Source of the DNA: Gammaproteobacteria bacterium
Lineage (GTDB): Bacteria > Pseudomonadota > Gammaproteobacteria > DSM-16500
Direction: 5' to 3'
Length of the DNA stretch: 12,425 nucleotides
NCBI GenBank assembly: GCA_004322325.1
Contig: SCTP01000142.1
Span: forward strand, 1-12,425
The notes beneath the pieces were generated by a model that saw nothing but the letters and a program-made list of their open reading frames with translations, had not been told where the DNA came from and searched no databases. How positions within the stretch are numbered: the first letter of the stretch is position 1; every line of letters starts with the position of its first letter. Made by a program: the position numbers and the translations under genes. Below, piece by piece: positions 1 to 8,979 of the stretch.

Positions 1-2
1 TG

Positions 3-302
3 AACCAGCAAGTGGATGGCGATTTATTTTTGGTGGATGGAGTTTATCATTTTTCACCCTATAAATTATTACAGCCTTTTGTCTTAGCTGGAGTAGGGAT
101 CTTGGGATTGAATCCGAACGGATCCGATGCGAATAACGAAGGAAATATCAACGCGGGTATTGGTACAGAGCTATTTGCAGATAAGTCGGTGGCATTTCGT
201 GTTGAAGCGCGTGATATTTACACTATTTCCGGCGGGAAAAATGATGTGATGGTGGATGGAGGGGTGACGTTATTATTGGACGTGGGAAGGATCTCCCCGT
301 AA
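3..302 (+). CDS. Outer-membrane beta-barrel protein, C-terminal part (5' end outside window)
   Basis: The frame is open from the left edge and ends at TAA 300-302, giving about 99 residues. The GTG at 12 is probably internal, because the frame stays open upstream of it. The visible protein alternates short hydrophobic and polar strands with Gly/Asn/Asp turns: a strand around PFVLAGVGILGL, a polar loop rich in Asn and Gly, then GIGTELFADKSVAFRVEARD and a last strand DVMVDGGVTLLLDV. This is the pattern of the C-terminal half of small OmpA-type or OMP_b-brl barrels. The precise family and function cannot be named. The last residues (GRISP) are encoded by an arm of the palindromic repeat at 286-316, and the protein lacks the terminal aromatic residue usual for such barrels. 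The original C-terminus may have been replaced. The gene converges on gltA, with 21 bp between the stop codons. Confidence 0.6.
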   Translation, partial: NQQVDGDLFLVDGVYHFSPYKLLQPFVLAGVGILGLNPNGSDANNEGNINAGIGTELFADKSVAFRVEARDIYTISGGKNDVMVDGGVTLLLDVGRISP

Positions 303-334
303 TTGGGAGATCCTTCGCTTCGCTCAGGATGACA
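286..334. repeat. Palindromic repeat between convergent genes, possibly a bidirectional terminator
   Basis: GAAGGATCTCCC (286-297) and GGGAGATCCTTC (305-316) form a perfect 12-bp inverted repeat with a 7-nt loop containing the TAA of the upstream gene. The right arm continues as GCTTCGCTCAGGATGACA to 334, which itself contains a shorter imperfect palindrome (TCCT...AGGA). From memory, this resembles the 'GTCATCCTGAGCGAAGCGAAGGATCT'-type sequences that occur many times in several bacterial genomes; copy number here cannot be seen. The stem could act as a terminator for both convergent genes, but no T-tract follows on either strand, so a classical intrinsic terminator is not demonstrated. The gltA stop codon and its last three codons also lie in this element. 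Confidence 0.6.
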
Positions 335-1619
335 TTTGCCGCTCTTCCAAACTTACATAATCTCTTTCCTTCGGTCCTGTATAAAGCTGCCGTGGCCGGC
401 CCAATCGATAGGGGTTGCTAATCATCTCATTCCATTGCGCCACCCATCCCACGGTTCTTGCCAAAGCAAAAATCACCGTAAACATATTAGTTGGGATGCC
501 AATCGCTCTTAACGTGATGCCCGAGTAAAAATCCACATTCGGATATAATTTCTTTTCAACAAAATACGGATCTTGCAAAGCAATCTTTTCTAATTCCATT
601 GCTAGCTTAAAGATAGGATCATTATGCGCGCCGACGGCTTCCAACACTTCATGACACGTTTCACGCATCACTTTCGCTCGCGGGTCATAATTCTTATACA
701 CACGATGCCCAAATCCCATCAAACGAAACGTATCATTCGGATCTTTCGCCCGCTCAATATATTTATGAATACGCGACACATCGCCAATTTCATGCAGCAT
801 ATTCAACACTGCCTCATTCGCTCCACCATGCGCCGGCCCCCATAACGCGCCGATCCCAGCCGAAATACAAGCAAAAGGATTTGCACCCGTGGATCCTGCT
901 AATCGTACTGTCGAAGTCGAGGCATTTTGCTCATGATCAGCATGCAGCGTGAAAATCCGATCCAGCGCACGCGCCAGAATAGGATTCGGTGTTGTCTCTT
1001 CGCAAGGCGTACCAAACATCATGTGCAGAAAGTTTTCCGCATACGACAAACGATTCTGCGGCGGCATAAACGGCTGGCCGATCGAATATTTGTAACACAT
1101 CGCTGCGATCGTCGGCATTTTCGCAATCAGCCGGAAAGCCGAAATCGTGCGATGCTCTGGATTTTTGATATCTAACGTATCGTGATAAAAGGCCGATAAA
1201 GCACCGACCACACCCACCATAATCGCCATCGGATGCGCATCACGACGAAACCCATTAAAGAAATTACGAATTTGCTCATGCACCATGGTGTGATGCGTAA
1301 TATGTGAACAAAACGCATCATATTGATCTTTAGTAGGTAGCTCACCATTTAACAATAGATAACACACTTCTAAAAAGTTAGAGTGGCTGGCTAGCTGCTC
1401 AATGGGATAGCCGCGATAGAGCAAAATACCCTTATCGCCATCAATATAAGTGATTTTGGATTCACAAGCGGCAGTGGAATTAAAACCTAAATCGTAAGTG
1501 AAATAATCATCTTTAAACAGTGAACCGATGTCAATCACATCGGGGCCGAGGGTCCCTGAACGAATATCCAGCTCAATCGTCTTGTCATCTATTATAAGTT
1601 TTGCTTTTTTACCCGCCAT
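324..1619 (-). CDS. gltA: Citrate synthase (type II, hexameric family)
   Basis: GltA condenses oxaloacetate and acetyl-CoA to citrate and CoA, the entry step of the TCA cycle, in the cytosol. The protein is 431 residues, close to the usual 425-435 of Gram-negative GltA. Catalytic residues are at the expected places: His264 (GPAHGG), His305 ([15 protein letters not shown]) and Asp363 (NVDFYSG). The N-terminal beta domain (residues 5-50) and the [12 protein letters not shown] motif are typical of the family that is often NADH-inhibited; that regulation is inferred. The ATG is preceded on the minus strand by GGAG (plus-strand 1630-1633) with a 10-nt spacer, which supports the start. It is divergent from sdhC, as in E. 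coli. I found no convincing -10/-35 pair for it in the intergenic region. Its last three codons and stop (MSS*) are encoded by the palindromic repeat, so the extreme C-terminus is probably not ancestral. Confidence 0.97.
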   Translation of the reverse strand: MAGKKAKLIIDDKTIELDIRSGTLGPDVIDIGSLFKDDYFTYDLGFNSTAACESKITYIDGDKGILLYRGYPIEQLASHSNFLEVCYLLLNGELPTKDQYDAFCSHITHHTMVHEQIRNFFNGFRRDAHPMAIMVGVVGALSAFYHDTLDIKNPEHRTISAFRLIAKMPTIAAMCYKYSIGQPFMPPQNRLSYAENFLHMMFGTPCEETTPNPILARALDRIFTLHADHEQNASTSTVRLAGSTGANPFACISAGIGALWGPAHGGANEAVLNMLHEIGDVSRIHKYIERAKDPNDTFRLMGFGHRVYKNYDPRAKVMRETCHEVLEAVGAHNDPIFKLAMELEKIALQDPYFVEKKLYPNVDFYSGITLRAIGIPTNMFTVIFALARTVGWVAQWNEMISNPYRLGRPRQLYTGPKERDYVSLEERQMSS

Positions 1620-1697
1620 ATAAAAAATTCTCCATGATCTTTTGGTTTGCCATATTTAAACATAGTGCGTGATATCCTACCATAATCATTCCTCTGT

Positions 1698-1726
1698 TTG
1701 ATTTACGAAAATCGCAAGAATATAAT
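1698..1726 (+). promoter_or_regulatory. Predicted sigma70 promoter of the sdh-suc operon
   Basis: TTGATT (1698-1703) and a perfect TATAAT (1721-1726) are separated by 17 bp, the optimal spacing. Transcription would start near 1733, leaving a 5' leader of about 32 nt before the sdhC GTG at 1765. No other pair as good is seen in the gltA-sdhC gap, and no equally strong promoter was noticed further down the operon. A short palindrome lies over the predicted start site. Confidence 0.7.
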
Positions 1727-1739
1727 CACTACGCAGTGA
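1726..1739. promoter_or_regulatory. Small palindrome over the predicted sdhC transcription start (possible operator)
   Basis: TCACT-ACGC-AGTGA is a 5-bp inverted repeat with a 4-nt centre. It begins at the last base of the -10 box and covers the predicted +1. This is a position where a repressor would block initiation. No known regulator motif (ArcA, Fur, CRP) is recognised in it, and a 5-bp palindrome can arise by chance. Confidence 0.25.
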
Positions 1740-1764
1740 ATCTTCACCAAAAGGAACACGAAAC

Positions 1765-2136
1765 GTGCACAATACAAGACCAAAAAACCTGAATCTCTTT
1801 ACGATTCAGTTTCCCCTTCCTGCTATTATCTCCATTCTGCATCGGTTATCCGGTGTTTTCCTGTTTTTACTCATTCCCATTGCCTTATGGCTGCTCGCTT
1901 TTTCCCTCACCGAGTCTGGGTTTGATGCTTTACAGGAATGGATGGATAATTTTTATACAAAAATAATCCTGTGGGTCTTACTTGCCCCTTTTTGCTTCCA
2001 CCTGATTGCGGGTTGCCGTCATCTCTTGATGGATATCCACCTGGGTACGAGCTTAAAAGGCGGTAAGCTATCCTCCCTTTTAACCCTGATTATTTTCTTC
2101 GTCTTCGTCATTTTAGTAGGTATATGGTTATGGTGA
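1765..2136 (+). CDS. sdhC: Succinate dehydrogenase cytochrome b556 subunit
   Basis: SdhC is a membrane anchor of complex II; with SdhD it binds heme b and ubiquinone and holds the SdhAB catalytic unit on the inner membrane. The 123-residue protein has three hydrophobic helices (about residues 28-49, 65-84 and 102-122). The signature SILHRLSG gives Ser23, His26 and Arg27 (E. coli Ser27, His30, Arg31: quinone site), and His86 in GCRHLLMD matches the E. coli heme ligand His84. The start is GTG, supported by AGGA at 1752-1755 with a 9-nt spacer and by the family-like N-terminus (RPKNLNLFTIQFPLPAI). It is the first gene of the operon and overlaps sdhD by a few bases. Confidence 0.96.
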   Translation: MHNTRPKNLNLFTIQFPLPAIISILHRLSGVFLFLLIPIALWLLAFSLTESGFDALQEWMDNFYTKIILWVLLAPFCFHLIAGCRHLLMDIHLGTSLKGGKLSSLLTLIIFFVFVILVGIWLW

Positions 2137-2477
2137 AATCAGTATTAAGCGTTGCTCATAAAGGTTTCCGCGATTGGGCCATCCAACGCGCGACTGCCAT
2201 CGTGATGGGGATTTATTCCATTGGATTAATTGGCTATCTTTTGTTCAATCCGGGTCTTTCTTTCGCAGAATGGCATACTTTATTTTCTCAAGACTGGATG
2301 AAAGTCGTGACGCTGCTTTTTATCCTCAGTGTTCTCTATCATGCCTGGATTGGGATCTGGACCGTTTTCACGGACTATGTCAAACTTTATGTGATCCGCT
2401 GTATATTAAATTTCCTCGTTTTATTCATGCTCATCGCCTGCTTTTTCTGGGGCGTGTTGATTTTATGGAGTGTTTAA
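2130..2477 (+). CDS. sdhD: Succinate dehydrogenase hydrophobic membrane anchor subunit
   Basis: SdhD is the second membrane anchor of complex II, sharing heme b and the ubiquinone site with SdhC. From the ATG at 2130 it is 115 residues, the same length as E. coli SdhD. This start also places His71 (heme ligand), Asp82 and Tyr83 (quinone site) at exactly the E. coli numbers, within HAWIGIWTVFTDYVK. An ATG two codons upstream (2124) is possible, but the AGG at 2118-2120 is spaced 9 nt from 2130 and only 3 nt from 2124. Three transmembrane helices are visible (about 21-39, 57-78 and 89-113). The start overlaps the end of sdhC by 7 bp (ATGGTGA), suggesting translational coupling. Confidence 0.95.
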   Translation: MVKSVLSVAHKGFRDWAIQRATAIVMGIYSIGLIGYLLFNPGLSFAEWHTLFSQDWMKVVTLLFILSVLYHAWIGIWTVFTDYVKLYVIRCILNFLVLFMLIACFFWGVLILWSV

Positions 2478-2480
2478 TCA

Positions 2481-4244
2481 ATGAAAGTTGCAACGCACAC
2501 GTTTGATGCGGTTATCGTAGGCGGTGGCGGAGCGGGTTTACGCTCTGCCATCGAATTGTCTCAGTCTGGCTTAAACGTCGCCATTATTTCGAAAGTATTT
2601 CCCACGCGTTCGCATACTGTTTCTGCCCAAGGCGGTATTAATGCGGCTTTAGGCAATATCGAACCCGATGATTGGCGTTGGCACATGTATGATACGGTGG
2701 TTGGTTCCGACTTTTTGGGCGATCAAGATGCCATCGAATATATGTGTAAAAATGCACCACAATCGATTTATGAATTAGAACACATGGGCTTGCCTTTTTC
2801 CCGATTAGAAGATGGCAAGATTTATCAGCGAGCCTTCGGCGGTGCTACTCGCGAGTATGGCAAAGAGCAAGCTCATCGTACGTGCAGCGCGGCTGATCGT
2901 ACGGGTCATGCGATGCTGCATACGTTGTATCAGAAAAATCTACATGCCAAAGCTCGTTTCTTTAACGAATGGTTTGCCATTGACTTGGTCAATACGCCTA
3001 CTGGTGTAGCGGGTGTGACTGCCATGTCGATTGAAACTGGTGAAATCGTCTTCATCCAAGCCCGTGCCACTATTTTAACGACTGGCGGAGCAGGGCGGAT
3101 TTATCAATCCACCACCAATGCTCACATTAATACGGGCGATGGATTAGGCATGGTATTAAGAGCGGGCTATCCGCTAGAAGACATGGAATTCTGGCAATTT
3201 CACCCCACGGGTATTTATGGCTCAGGCTCGTTAATCAGCGAAAGTGTACGCGGTGAAGGTGGTTATCTGATTAATAAAAATGGTGAACGTTTCATGGAAC
3301 GTTACGCCCCTCATTTGAAAGACTTATCATGCCGCGATATTGTGGCTCGCTCGTCTGCCATTGAAATTCGCGAAGGGCGTGGTGCGGGTCCAAAAGGGGA
3401 ATATGTTTTATTAAAAGCGGATCATTTAGGGGAAGAATTAATTAAAACTCGCTTACCCGGTATTCGCGAATTAGCCATTACCTTTGCAGGTGTTGATCCC
3501 GTTAAAGATTCTATCCCTGTTGTTCCCACCTGCCATTACTTAATGGGTGGTATTCCCACCAATTACCATGGACAAGTCATCACCCAGAATGCAAAAGGGG
3601 AAGATCAAATTGTCGATGGCTTATATGCCGCTGGTGAATGTGCCTGTGTTTCCGTGCATGGCGCTAATCGCCTAGGAGCAAACTCCTTACTTGACCTCGT
3701 CGTCTTTGGTCGAGCCGCGGGCTTGCATGTAAAAGAAGCGATTACCCGCGGTTTGCATTTCAACGAAGCCAATTCGACCGATATTGAACAAGCCTTATCG
3801 CGCGTTTACCGTTGGAATGGCAACCAAAAAGGAGAGAGTGTCGACGAAATTCGCACTGCTTTGCAAAAAATCATGCAAGATGACTTTGGTGTCTTCCGTA
3901 CCGAAGAATACATGAAGCAAGGTTTTGTGAAGCTGGAAGAATTAAAAGATCGGCTCAATTACGCGTCGATTAAAGATAAAAGTGAATGTTTTAATACGGC
4001 TCGCATCGAAGCGCTTGAGTTAGATAACTTAATGGCAACCGCCATTGCGACTGCCCACGCTGCAGAAGTTCGCAAGGAAAGCCGTGGCGCGCATGCACGG
4101 TCGGATTATCCGGAACGTGATGATGAGCATTGGCTGAAACATTCTTTATATTTTGAAGATGGCCGAATTAGCTTCCGTGCTGTCAATATGAAACCAGAAG
4201 GAATGGAACCCATTAAATTATCCAGTCGAGAAGAGAACCACTAA
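2481..4244 (+). CDS. sdhA: Succinate dehydrogenase flavoprotein subunit
   Basis: SdhA oxidises succinate to fumarate and passes electrons through its covalent FAD to SdhB, on the cytoplasmic face of the inner membrane. The 587 residues match the family (588 in E. coli). The FAD-binding GGGGAG is at 14-19, and the covalent flavin ligand is His45 in [12 protein letters not shown]. Active-site residues are His241 (FHPTGIYG), Arg285 (SCRDIVARS), His352 ([10 protein letters not shown]) and Arg397 ([12 protein letters not shown]). The C-terminal domain ends with the typical [15 protein letters not shown] region. GGAG at 2467-2470 with a 10-nt spacer supports the ATG, which lies 3 bp after the sdhD stop. 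The sequence appears intact, with no missing key residue. Confidence 0.98.
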   Translation: MKVATHTFDAVIVGGGGAGLRSAIELSQSGLNVAIISKVFPTRSHTVSAQGGINAALGNIEPDDWRWHMYDTVVGSDFLGDQDAIEYMCKNAPQSIYELEHMGLPFSRLEDGKIYQRAFGGATREYGKEQAHRTCSAADRTGHAMLHTLYQKNLHAKARFFNEWFAIDLVNTPTGVAGVTAMSIETGEIVFIQARATILTTGGAGRIYQSTTNAHINTGDGLGMVLRAGYPLEDMEFWQFHPTGIYGSGSLISESVRGEGGYLINKNGERFMERYAPHLKDLSCRDIVARSSAIEIREGRGAGPKGEYVLLKADHLGEELIKTRLPGIRELAITFAGVDPVKDSIPVVPTCHYLMGGIPTNYHGQVITQNAKGEDQIVDGLYAAGECACVSVHGANRLGANSLLDLVVFGRAAGLHVKEAITRGLHFNEANSTDIEQALSRVYRWNGNQKGESVDEIRTALQKIMQDDFGVFRTEEYMKQGFVKLEELKDRLNYASIKDKSECFNTARIEALELDNLMATAIATAHAAEVRKESRGAHARSDYPERDDEHWLKHSLYFEDGRISFRAVNMKPEGMEPIKLSSREENH

Positions 4245-4259
4245 TGAGAGGGTTTAGCG

Positions 4260-4982
4260 ATGTCAACTGAAAACAAAGGTCTACATTTTTCTATCTACCG
4301 TTTTAATCCCGAAACGGATCAAAAACCTTACATGCAGGATTTTTACGTCGATACCAAAGACCATAATTGTGTCATGGTATTAGATGCTTTATTGATCATC
4401 AAAAATAAAATGGATGAAACGCTCACGTTACGCCGCTCTTGCCGCGAAGGCGTGTGTGGCTCCGATGCAATGAATATTAATGGTAAGAACCGATTAGCCT
4501 GCACCACCCATCTGACGGAGCTGCAAGAACCCATTGTGATTCGACCGTTACCGGGGTTACCTGTCATTCGCGATTTAGTCGTCGATATGGCGCAGTTTTA
4601 TGAGCAATATGAAAAAGCCAAACCCTATTTGCAAAACGATACGCCACCGCCTGCCACGGAACGTTTACAATCGCCCGAAGAACGTGCCAAGCTGGATGGT
4701 CTTTACGAGTGCATTTTATGCGCTTGCTGCAGTACCGCATGTCCCTCTTTCTGGTGGAATCCGGATAAATATTTAGGTCCTGCTGCTTTGTTACAAGCCT
4801 ATCGTTTCGTTGCTGATAGCCGTGATACGTCCACAGAAGAGCGTCTTGCTGATTTAGCTGATCAATTCAGCTTATACCGTTGCCGCGGTATTATGAATTG
4901 TGTGGATGTATGTCCAAAAGGCTTAAATCCGTTAGAAGCGATTAACCACATTAAAGATCAAATTCTTGAAGAATCGGTTTAA
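4260..4982 (+). CDS. sdhB: Succinate dehydrogenase iron-sulfur subunit
   Basis: SdhB carries electrons from the SdhA flavin through three Fe-S clusters to quinone in SdhCD. It has 240 residues (238 in E. coli). The N-terminal ferredoxin domain has Cys61, Cys66, Asp69 and Cys81 for the [2Fe-2S] cluster; Asp in place of the third Cys is normal for the enterobacterial type. The C-terminal domain holds Cys151, 154, 157 and 161 ([12 protein letters not shown]) and Cys208, 214 and 218 ([14 protein letters not shown]) for the [4Fe-4S] and [3Fe-4S] centres. Every ligand is two or more residues offset from E. coli in a consistent way. The start has AGAGGG (4247-4252) with a 7-nt spacer, 15 bp after the sdhA stop. 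Confidence 0.97.
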   Translation: MSTENKGLHFSIYRFNPETDQKPYMQDFYVDTKDHNCVMVLDALLIIKNKMDETLTLRRSCREGVCGSDAMNINGKNRLACTTHLTELQEPIVIRPLPGLPVIRDLVVDMAQFYEQYEKAKPYLQNDTPPPATERLQSPEERAKLDGLYECILCACCSTACPSFWWNPDKYLGPAALLQAYRFVADSRDTSTEERLADLADQFSLYRCRGIMNCVDVCPKGLNPLEAINHIKDQILEESV

Positions 4983-4991
4983 CAAAAAAAT

Positions 4992-7808
4992 ATGAAAATT
5001 CAGCCAAAACCCATGCAAGCAATGTGGCAAGACTCTTATCTTGCCGCAGGAAACGAAGGTTATATCGAAAATCTGTACGATACGTATTTAACGAATCCCC
5101 AAGCGGTTTCACCTGAATGGCGGCATTATTTTGATAGCGTATTGAAGCAATCCACCAGCAGTGCGCCTGAAGTCTCGCACGCTGCCATACGCGAGCAATT
5201 TCTGCAATTGGCGCGGCAACCCGCTAAAGCTGTCGTGGTATCGACAGGCGTTGCGTATAATCCTCAACAAGAGCGCGTGGTGGAATTAATTTCTGCTTAT
5301 CGCCGTCTCGGTCACTTGCAAGCCAATATCGACCCACTTGGTTTAAGCCAGGGTGCTTATAATCCCATGCTAGAGTTAGGTTATTATGGCTTTACCGCGC
5401 AAGACATGAAAAAAATGTTTAATGTTGCTTCTTTTACTGCGCTAAATAAAGACACAGCTACCTTAGAAGAAATTTATCAAGGCTTACGTCAAGTTTACTG
5501 CGGGACGATTGGCTTTGAGTACATGCATATTGATCGTACTGAAGAAGTAGAATGGATACGTGAGCGTATTGAAAACAAATTATATACACCCACGCCTGAT
5601 GAAAAGCGGCATATTTTAGATCGATTAGTGGTAGCGGATGGTTTAGAAAAATATCTCGGCATTAAATACGTCGGCCAAAAACGTTTTTCACTCGAAGGCG
5701 GCGATTCGCTGATTCCTATGTTGGATACGATTGTCAATCGCAGTGCAGCGAATGATGTAAAAGAAATTATTATCGGCATGGCGCATCGTGGACGTCTTAA
5801 TGTATTGGTGAATATTTTAGGCAAAGAGCCAGCTGCTATTTTTGCTGCTTTCGAAGGCAAAGGTATTCCGACCACGCATTCAGGTGATGTGAAATATCAT
5901 TTAGGTTATGCCTCTGAAGTCAACACACCTTCTGGACCGGTACGGTTAGAATTAGCTTTCAATCCTTCACATTTAGAAATCGTTTCTCCCGTGGTACAAG
6001 GGTCAGTGCGTGCACGACAACGTCGTCGTCGGGATACGGGTAAAGAGCACGTCGTTCCTATTCAACTGCATGGTGATGCTGCTTTTGCTGGTCAAGGGGT
6101 GGTGATGGAAACATTTAATATGTCACAAGCCCGTTGGTTTACGGTGGGTGGTTCTATCCATATCGTCATCAATAACCAAGTTGGCTTTACCACCAGTAAT
6201 CCGCAAGATGCGCGTTCTACTTTATATTGCACTGATGTGGCGAAAATGGTGGAACCGCCGATTTTGCACGTCAATGCCAATGATCCTGAAGCGGTTTATT
6301 ATGCTGCATTATTCGCTATCGATTATCGCAATACCTTCAAGCGCGATGTTGTTATCGATCTCGTCTGTTATCGACGCCAAGGTCATAATGAAGCAGATGA
6401 ACCTTCTGCCACGCAGCCGCTCATGTATAAAGCCATCAAATCATTACCGCCAACGTATGTTTTATACGCCCAAAAACTGGCAAAAGAAGGCGTGATTGAA
6501 GAACAAGCCGAGAAAAAAATGGCAGAGGCTTATCGTAAAGCATTAGATGAAGGCAAACCAGTGGTGAGTGTCAATAATAACACCACCCCAGCTGATCAAG
6601 GGATCGATTGGGAAAAGTTTGCCAATATTAAATGGACTGATAAAACCAAGACAGCGGTGCCACTCAAGAAACTGCAAGAAATTGGCAATCGACTAGAGCA
6701 ATTACCACAAGGATTTACGGCGCAACCTCAAGTGCGGAAAATGTTAGAAGCGCGGGGAAAAATGACCGAAGGTACCTTACCTCTCAACTGGGGATATGCT
6801 GAAATCATGGCTTATGCCACTTTGCTGGAAGAAGGTTATCCGATTCGTTTATGTGGACAGGATTCTGCTCGTGGTACCTTTGCACATCGTCATGCTGTGT
6901 TACATGATCAGCAAACAGGCGAAATTTATATTCCCTTAAGCCACCTGTCTGATAAGCAAGCGCAAATTAATATCGTGGATTCCCTATTATCAGAAGAAGC
7001 TGTGTTAGCGTTTGAATATGGTTATTCGACGGCCGAGCCTAACTTCCTCGTTCTCTGGGAAGCGCAATTTGGTGATTTTGCCAATGGTGCGCAAGTAGTG
7101 ATCGATCAATTCATTAGTTCCGGCGAACAAAAGTGGGGGAGGTTGTGTGGCTTAGTCATGCTTTTACCCCATGGCTACGAAGGGATGGGGCCGGAGCATT
7201 CTTCCGCCCGCTTAGAACGCTATTTACAGCTATGTGCTCAAAACAACCTGCAAGTCTGCGTTCCTTCGAATCCAGCGCAAATCTTCCACTTATTGCGACG
7301 CCAAATGGTACGTCCTTACCGTAAACCCTTGATTGTGATGTCGCCCAAGAGTTTGCTGCGCCACCCACAGGCAGTTTCCAGCATCACGGACTTATCAGAA
7401 GGCGGCTTCCAGTTGGTGATACCGGAAGTGGACAAAATAGATACTAAAAAAGTAGAACGTGTTATCTTTTGCTGCGGTAAGGTATATTACGAGTTATTGG
7501 AAAAACGGCGTGAAATGAAGCGGGATGATATCGCCATTTTACGTATCGAGCAGTTATATCCTTTCCCGGATGAAGACTGCCAGCAGTTTCTTGAGCCTTA
7601 TCGCCATGTGAAAGACGTGGTGTGGTGCCAAGAAGAACCGCAGAATCAGGGCGCGTGGGTGAATATGCAATTTTCCATCAGTGCCGCTCTGAGTAAAGGA
7701 CAAACGTTACGATATGTAGGCAGATCTGCTGCCGCTTCACCGGCAGTAGGCTACCATCAAGTTCATGAAAAAGAGCAAGAAACACTCATTGCTCAGGCAT
7801 TAAAATAA
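4992..7808 (+). CDS. sucA: 2-oxoglutarate dehydrogenase E1 component
   Basis: SucA is the thiamine-diphosphate-dependent E1 that decarboxylates 2-oxoglutarate and transfers the succinyl group to the lipoyl arm of SucB. The 938 residues match the family (933 in E. coli). The N-terminal segment ([20 protein letters not shown]) is the conserved E2-docking tail. Catalytic-core motifs are [11 protein letters not shown] (His265), KYHLGY (His303), [14 protein letters not shown] (His327) and the ThDP motif [11 protein letters not shown] at 361-371 with Asn394-395. The transketolase-like pyrimidine domain follows ([33 protein letters not shown]). It begins 9 bp after sdhB. No good Shine-Dalgarno lies at the usual distance from the ATG at 4992; the in-frame ATGs at 5013 and 5022 are no better, and the E. 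coli protein begins at a place like 5013. Translation may be coupled to sdhB. Confidence 0.97.
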   Translation: MKIQPKPMQAMWQDSYLAAGNEGYIENLYDTYLTNPQAVSPEWRHYFDSVLKQSTSSAPEVSHAAIREQFLQLARQPAKAVVVSTGVAYNPQQERVVELISAYRRLGHLQANIDPLGLSQGAYNPMLELGYYGFTAQDMKKMFNVASFTALNKDTATLEEIYQGLRQVYCGTIGFEYMHIDRTEEVEWIRERIENKLYTPTPDEKRHILDRLVVADGLEKYLGIKYVGQKRFSLEGGDSLIPMLDTIVNRSAANDVKEIIIGMAHRGRLNVLVNILGKEPAAIFAAFEGKGIPTTHSGDVKYHLGYASEVNTPSGPVRLELAFNPSHLEIVSPVVQGSVRARQRRRRDTGKEHVVPIQLHGDAAFAGQGVVMETFNMSQARWFTVGGSIHIVINNQVGFTTSNPQDARSTLYCTDVAKMVEPPILHVNANDPEAVYYAALFAIDYRNTFKRDVVIDLVCYRRQGHNEADEPSATQPLMYKAIKSLPPTYVLYAQKLAKEGVIEEQAEKKMAEAYRKALDEGKPVVSVNNNTTPADQGIDWEKFANIKWTDKTKTAVPLKKLQEIGNRLEQLPQGFTAQPQVRKMLEARGKMTEGTLPLNWGYAEIMAYATLLEEGYPIRLCGQDSARGTFAHRHAVLHDQQTGEIYIPLSHLSDKQAQINIVDSLLSEEAVLAFEYGYSTAEPNFLVLWEAQFGDFANGAQVVIDQFISSGEQKWGRLCGLVMLLPHGYEGMGPEHSSARLERYLQLCAQNNLQVCVPSNPAQIFHLLRRQMVRPYRKPLIVMSPKSLLRHPQAVSSITDLSEGGFQLVIPEVDKIDTKKVERVIFCCGKVYYELLEKRREMKRDDIAILRIEQLYPFPDEDCQQFLEPYRHVKDVVWCQEEPQNQGAWVNMQFSISAALSKGQTLRYVGRSAAASPAVGYHQVHEKEQETLIAQALK

Positions 7809-7821
7809 GAAGGAAACAATC

Positions 7822-8979
7822 ATGGCAATAGAAGTAAAAGTTCCACTGTTACCTGAGTCGGTTTCAGATGCAGTGGTTTCTACCTGGCATAAAAAAGTAG
7901 GTGACCCTATTTCTCAAGGGGAAAATATAGTCGATTTAGAGACCGATAAAGTCATGCTTGAAGTCCCTGCGCCAGCAGACGGAGTATTAAAAGAAATTAT
8001 CAAGCAAACCGGCAGTACTGTGCATTCAGAAGAATTACTAGCGGTGATCGATACCGCCGCTGCTGCAAGCGCCAAACCAGCTGCTGTCGAACAGAAACCA
8101 CAAGTATTGCAATCCGTTCCCGCGAGTCCTTCCGCACGTCGTGTGGCGGCAGAACATGATGTGGATGTTTCACAAGTCAGTGGCACTGGCAAAGGCGGGC
8201 GGGTGATGAAAGAAAATGTAATGTCATTTCTCGACAACCAAACCCCTAGTGTTGCCAATGTACCTGTTGGTGCGCGTCCCGAAAAACGCGTTCCTATGAC
8301 ACGTATTCGCGCTCGCATTGCGGAACGCTTGTTAGAAGTCACCCAAACCACGGCGATGTTGACGACTTTTAATGAAATCAACATGCAGCATGTCATTGAC
8401 TTGCGTAATCGCTACAAAGAAAAATTCGAAAAAGTGCATAAAGTCCGCTTAGGCTTTATGTCATTCTTCGTCAAAGCGTGCGCTGAAGCATTAAAGCGTT
8501 CACCGGTGGTTAATGCGTCCCTTGATGGCAATGATATTGTCTATCACGGTTACTATGATATCGGTGTCGCTGTTTCCACCGAACGCGGCTTAGTCGTGCC
8601 CGTGCTACGCGATGCAGATCAAATGAGCATGGCAGAAATCGAAGCAAAAATTGCGGAATATGCTGAAAAAGCACGTGCTGGTAAATTGTCGTTAGAAGAA
8701 ATGCAAGGCGGCACTTTCTCGATTACCAACGGTGGTGTATTCGGTTCGCTGATGGCCACCCCGCTCTTAAATTCACCCCAGTGTGCTATTTTAGGAATGC
8801 ACAAAATCCAGGAGCGCCCTGTGGCTGAAAACGGCCAAGTGGTTATTCGGCCGATGATGTATGTGGCACTTTCTTACGATCATCGATTAATTGATGGTAA
8901 AGAATCCGTGACATTTTTAGTCACAATTAAAGAACTACTTGAAGATCCAACACGCTTATTACTCGAGGTACAACCCCCC
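7822..8979 (+). other. sucB: SucB module: dihydrolipoyllysine succinyltransferase (E2)
   Basis: E2 of the 2-oxoglutarate dehydrogenase complex moves the succinyl group from the lipoyl arm to CoA and forms the complex core. An N-terminal lipoyl domain (residues 2-77) has the lipoylation site Lys43 in ETDKVMLE. A short Ala/Pro linker (78-100) leads to the peripheral subunit-binding domain (102-137: [20 protein letters not shown]). The acyltransferase domain (155-383) has the active-site His354 and Asp358 in [11 protein letters not shown], and the family-typical end (DPTRLLLEV). The module is shorter than E. coli SucB (about 405 residues), mainly because of the linkers. As sequenced there is no stop codon after Val383; with one C fewer in the following C-run it would end as ...LEVQPP. 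Confidence 0.93.

Noticed and set aside
1620..1697. Promoter for gltA on the minus strand
   Set aside because: Several -10-like strings exist (TATGGT, TAGGAT, TATGTT, TAAATA) but none has an acceptable -35 at 16-18 bp, so I do not list one.
4962..4981. Possible terminator ATTCTTGAAGAAT at the sdhB end
   Set aside because: The stem is only five A/T-rich pairs with a three-base loop, and no T-tract follows at once; it is made of ordinary sdhB codons.
5495..5875. Long open frame opposite sucA (and similar ones opposite sucB, sucD and serS)
   Set aside because: Shadow of a strongly conserved gene; the protein has no family features and no ribosome site of note.
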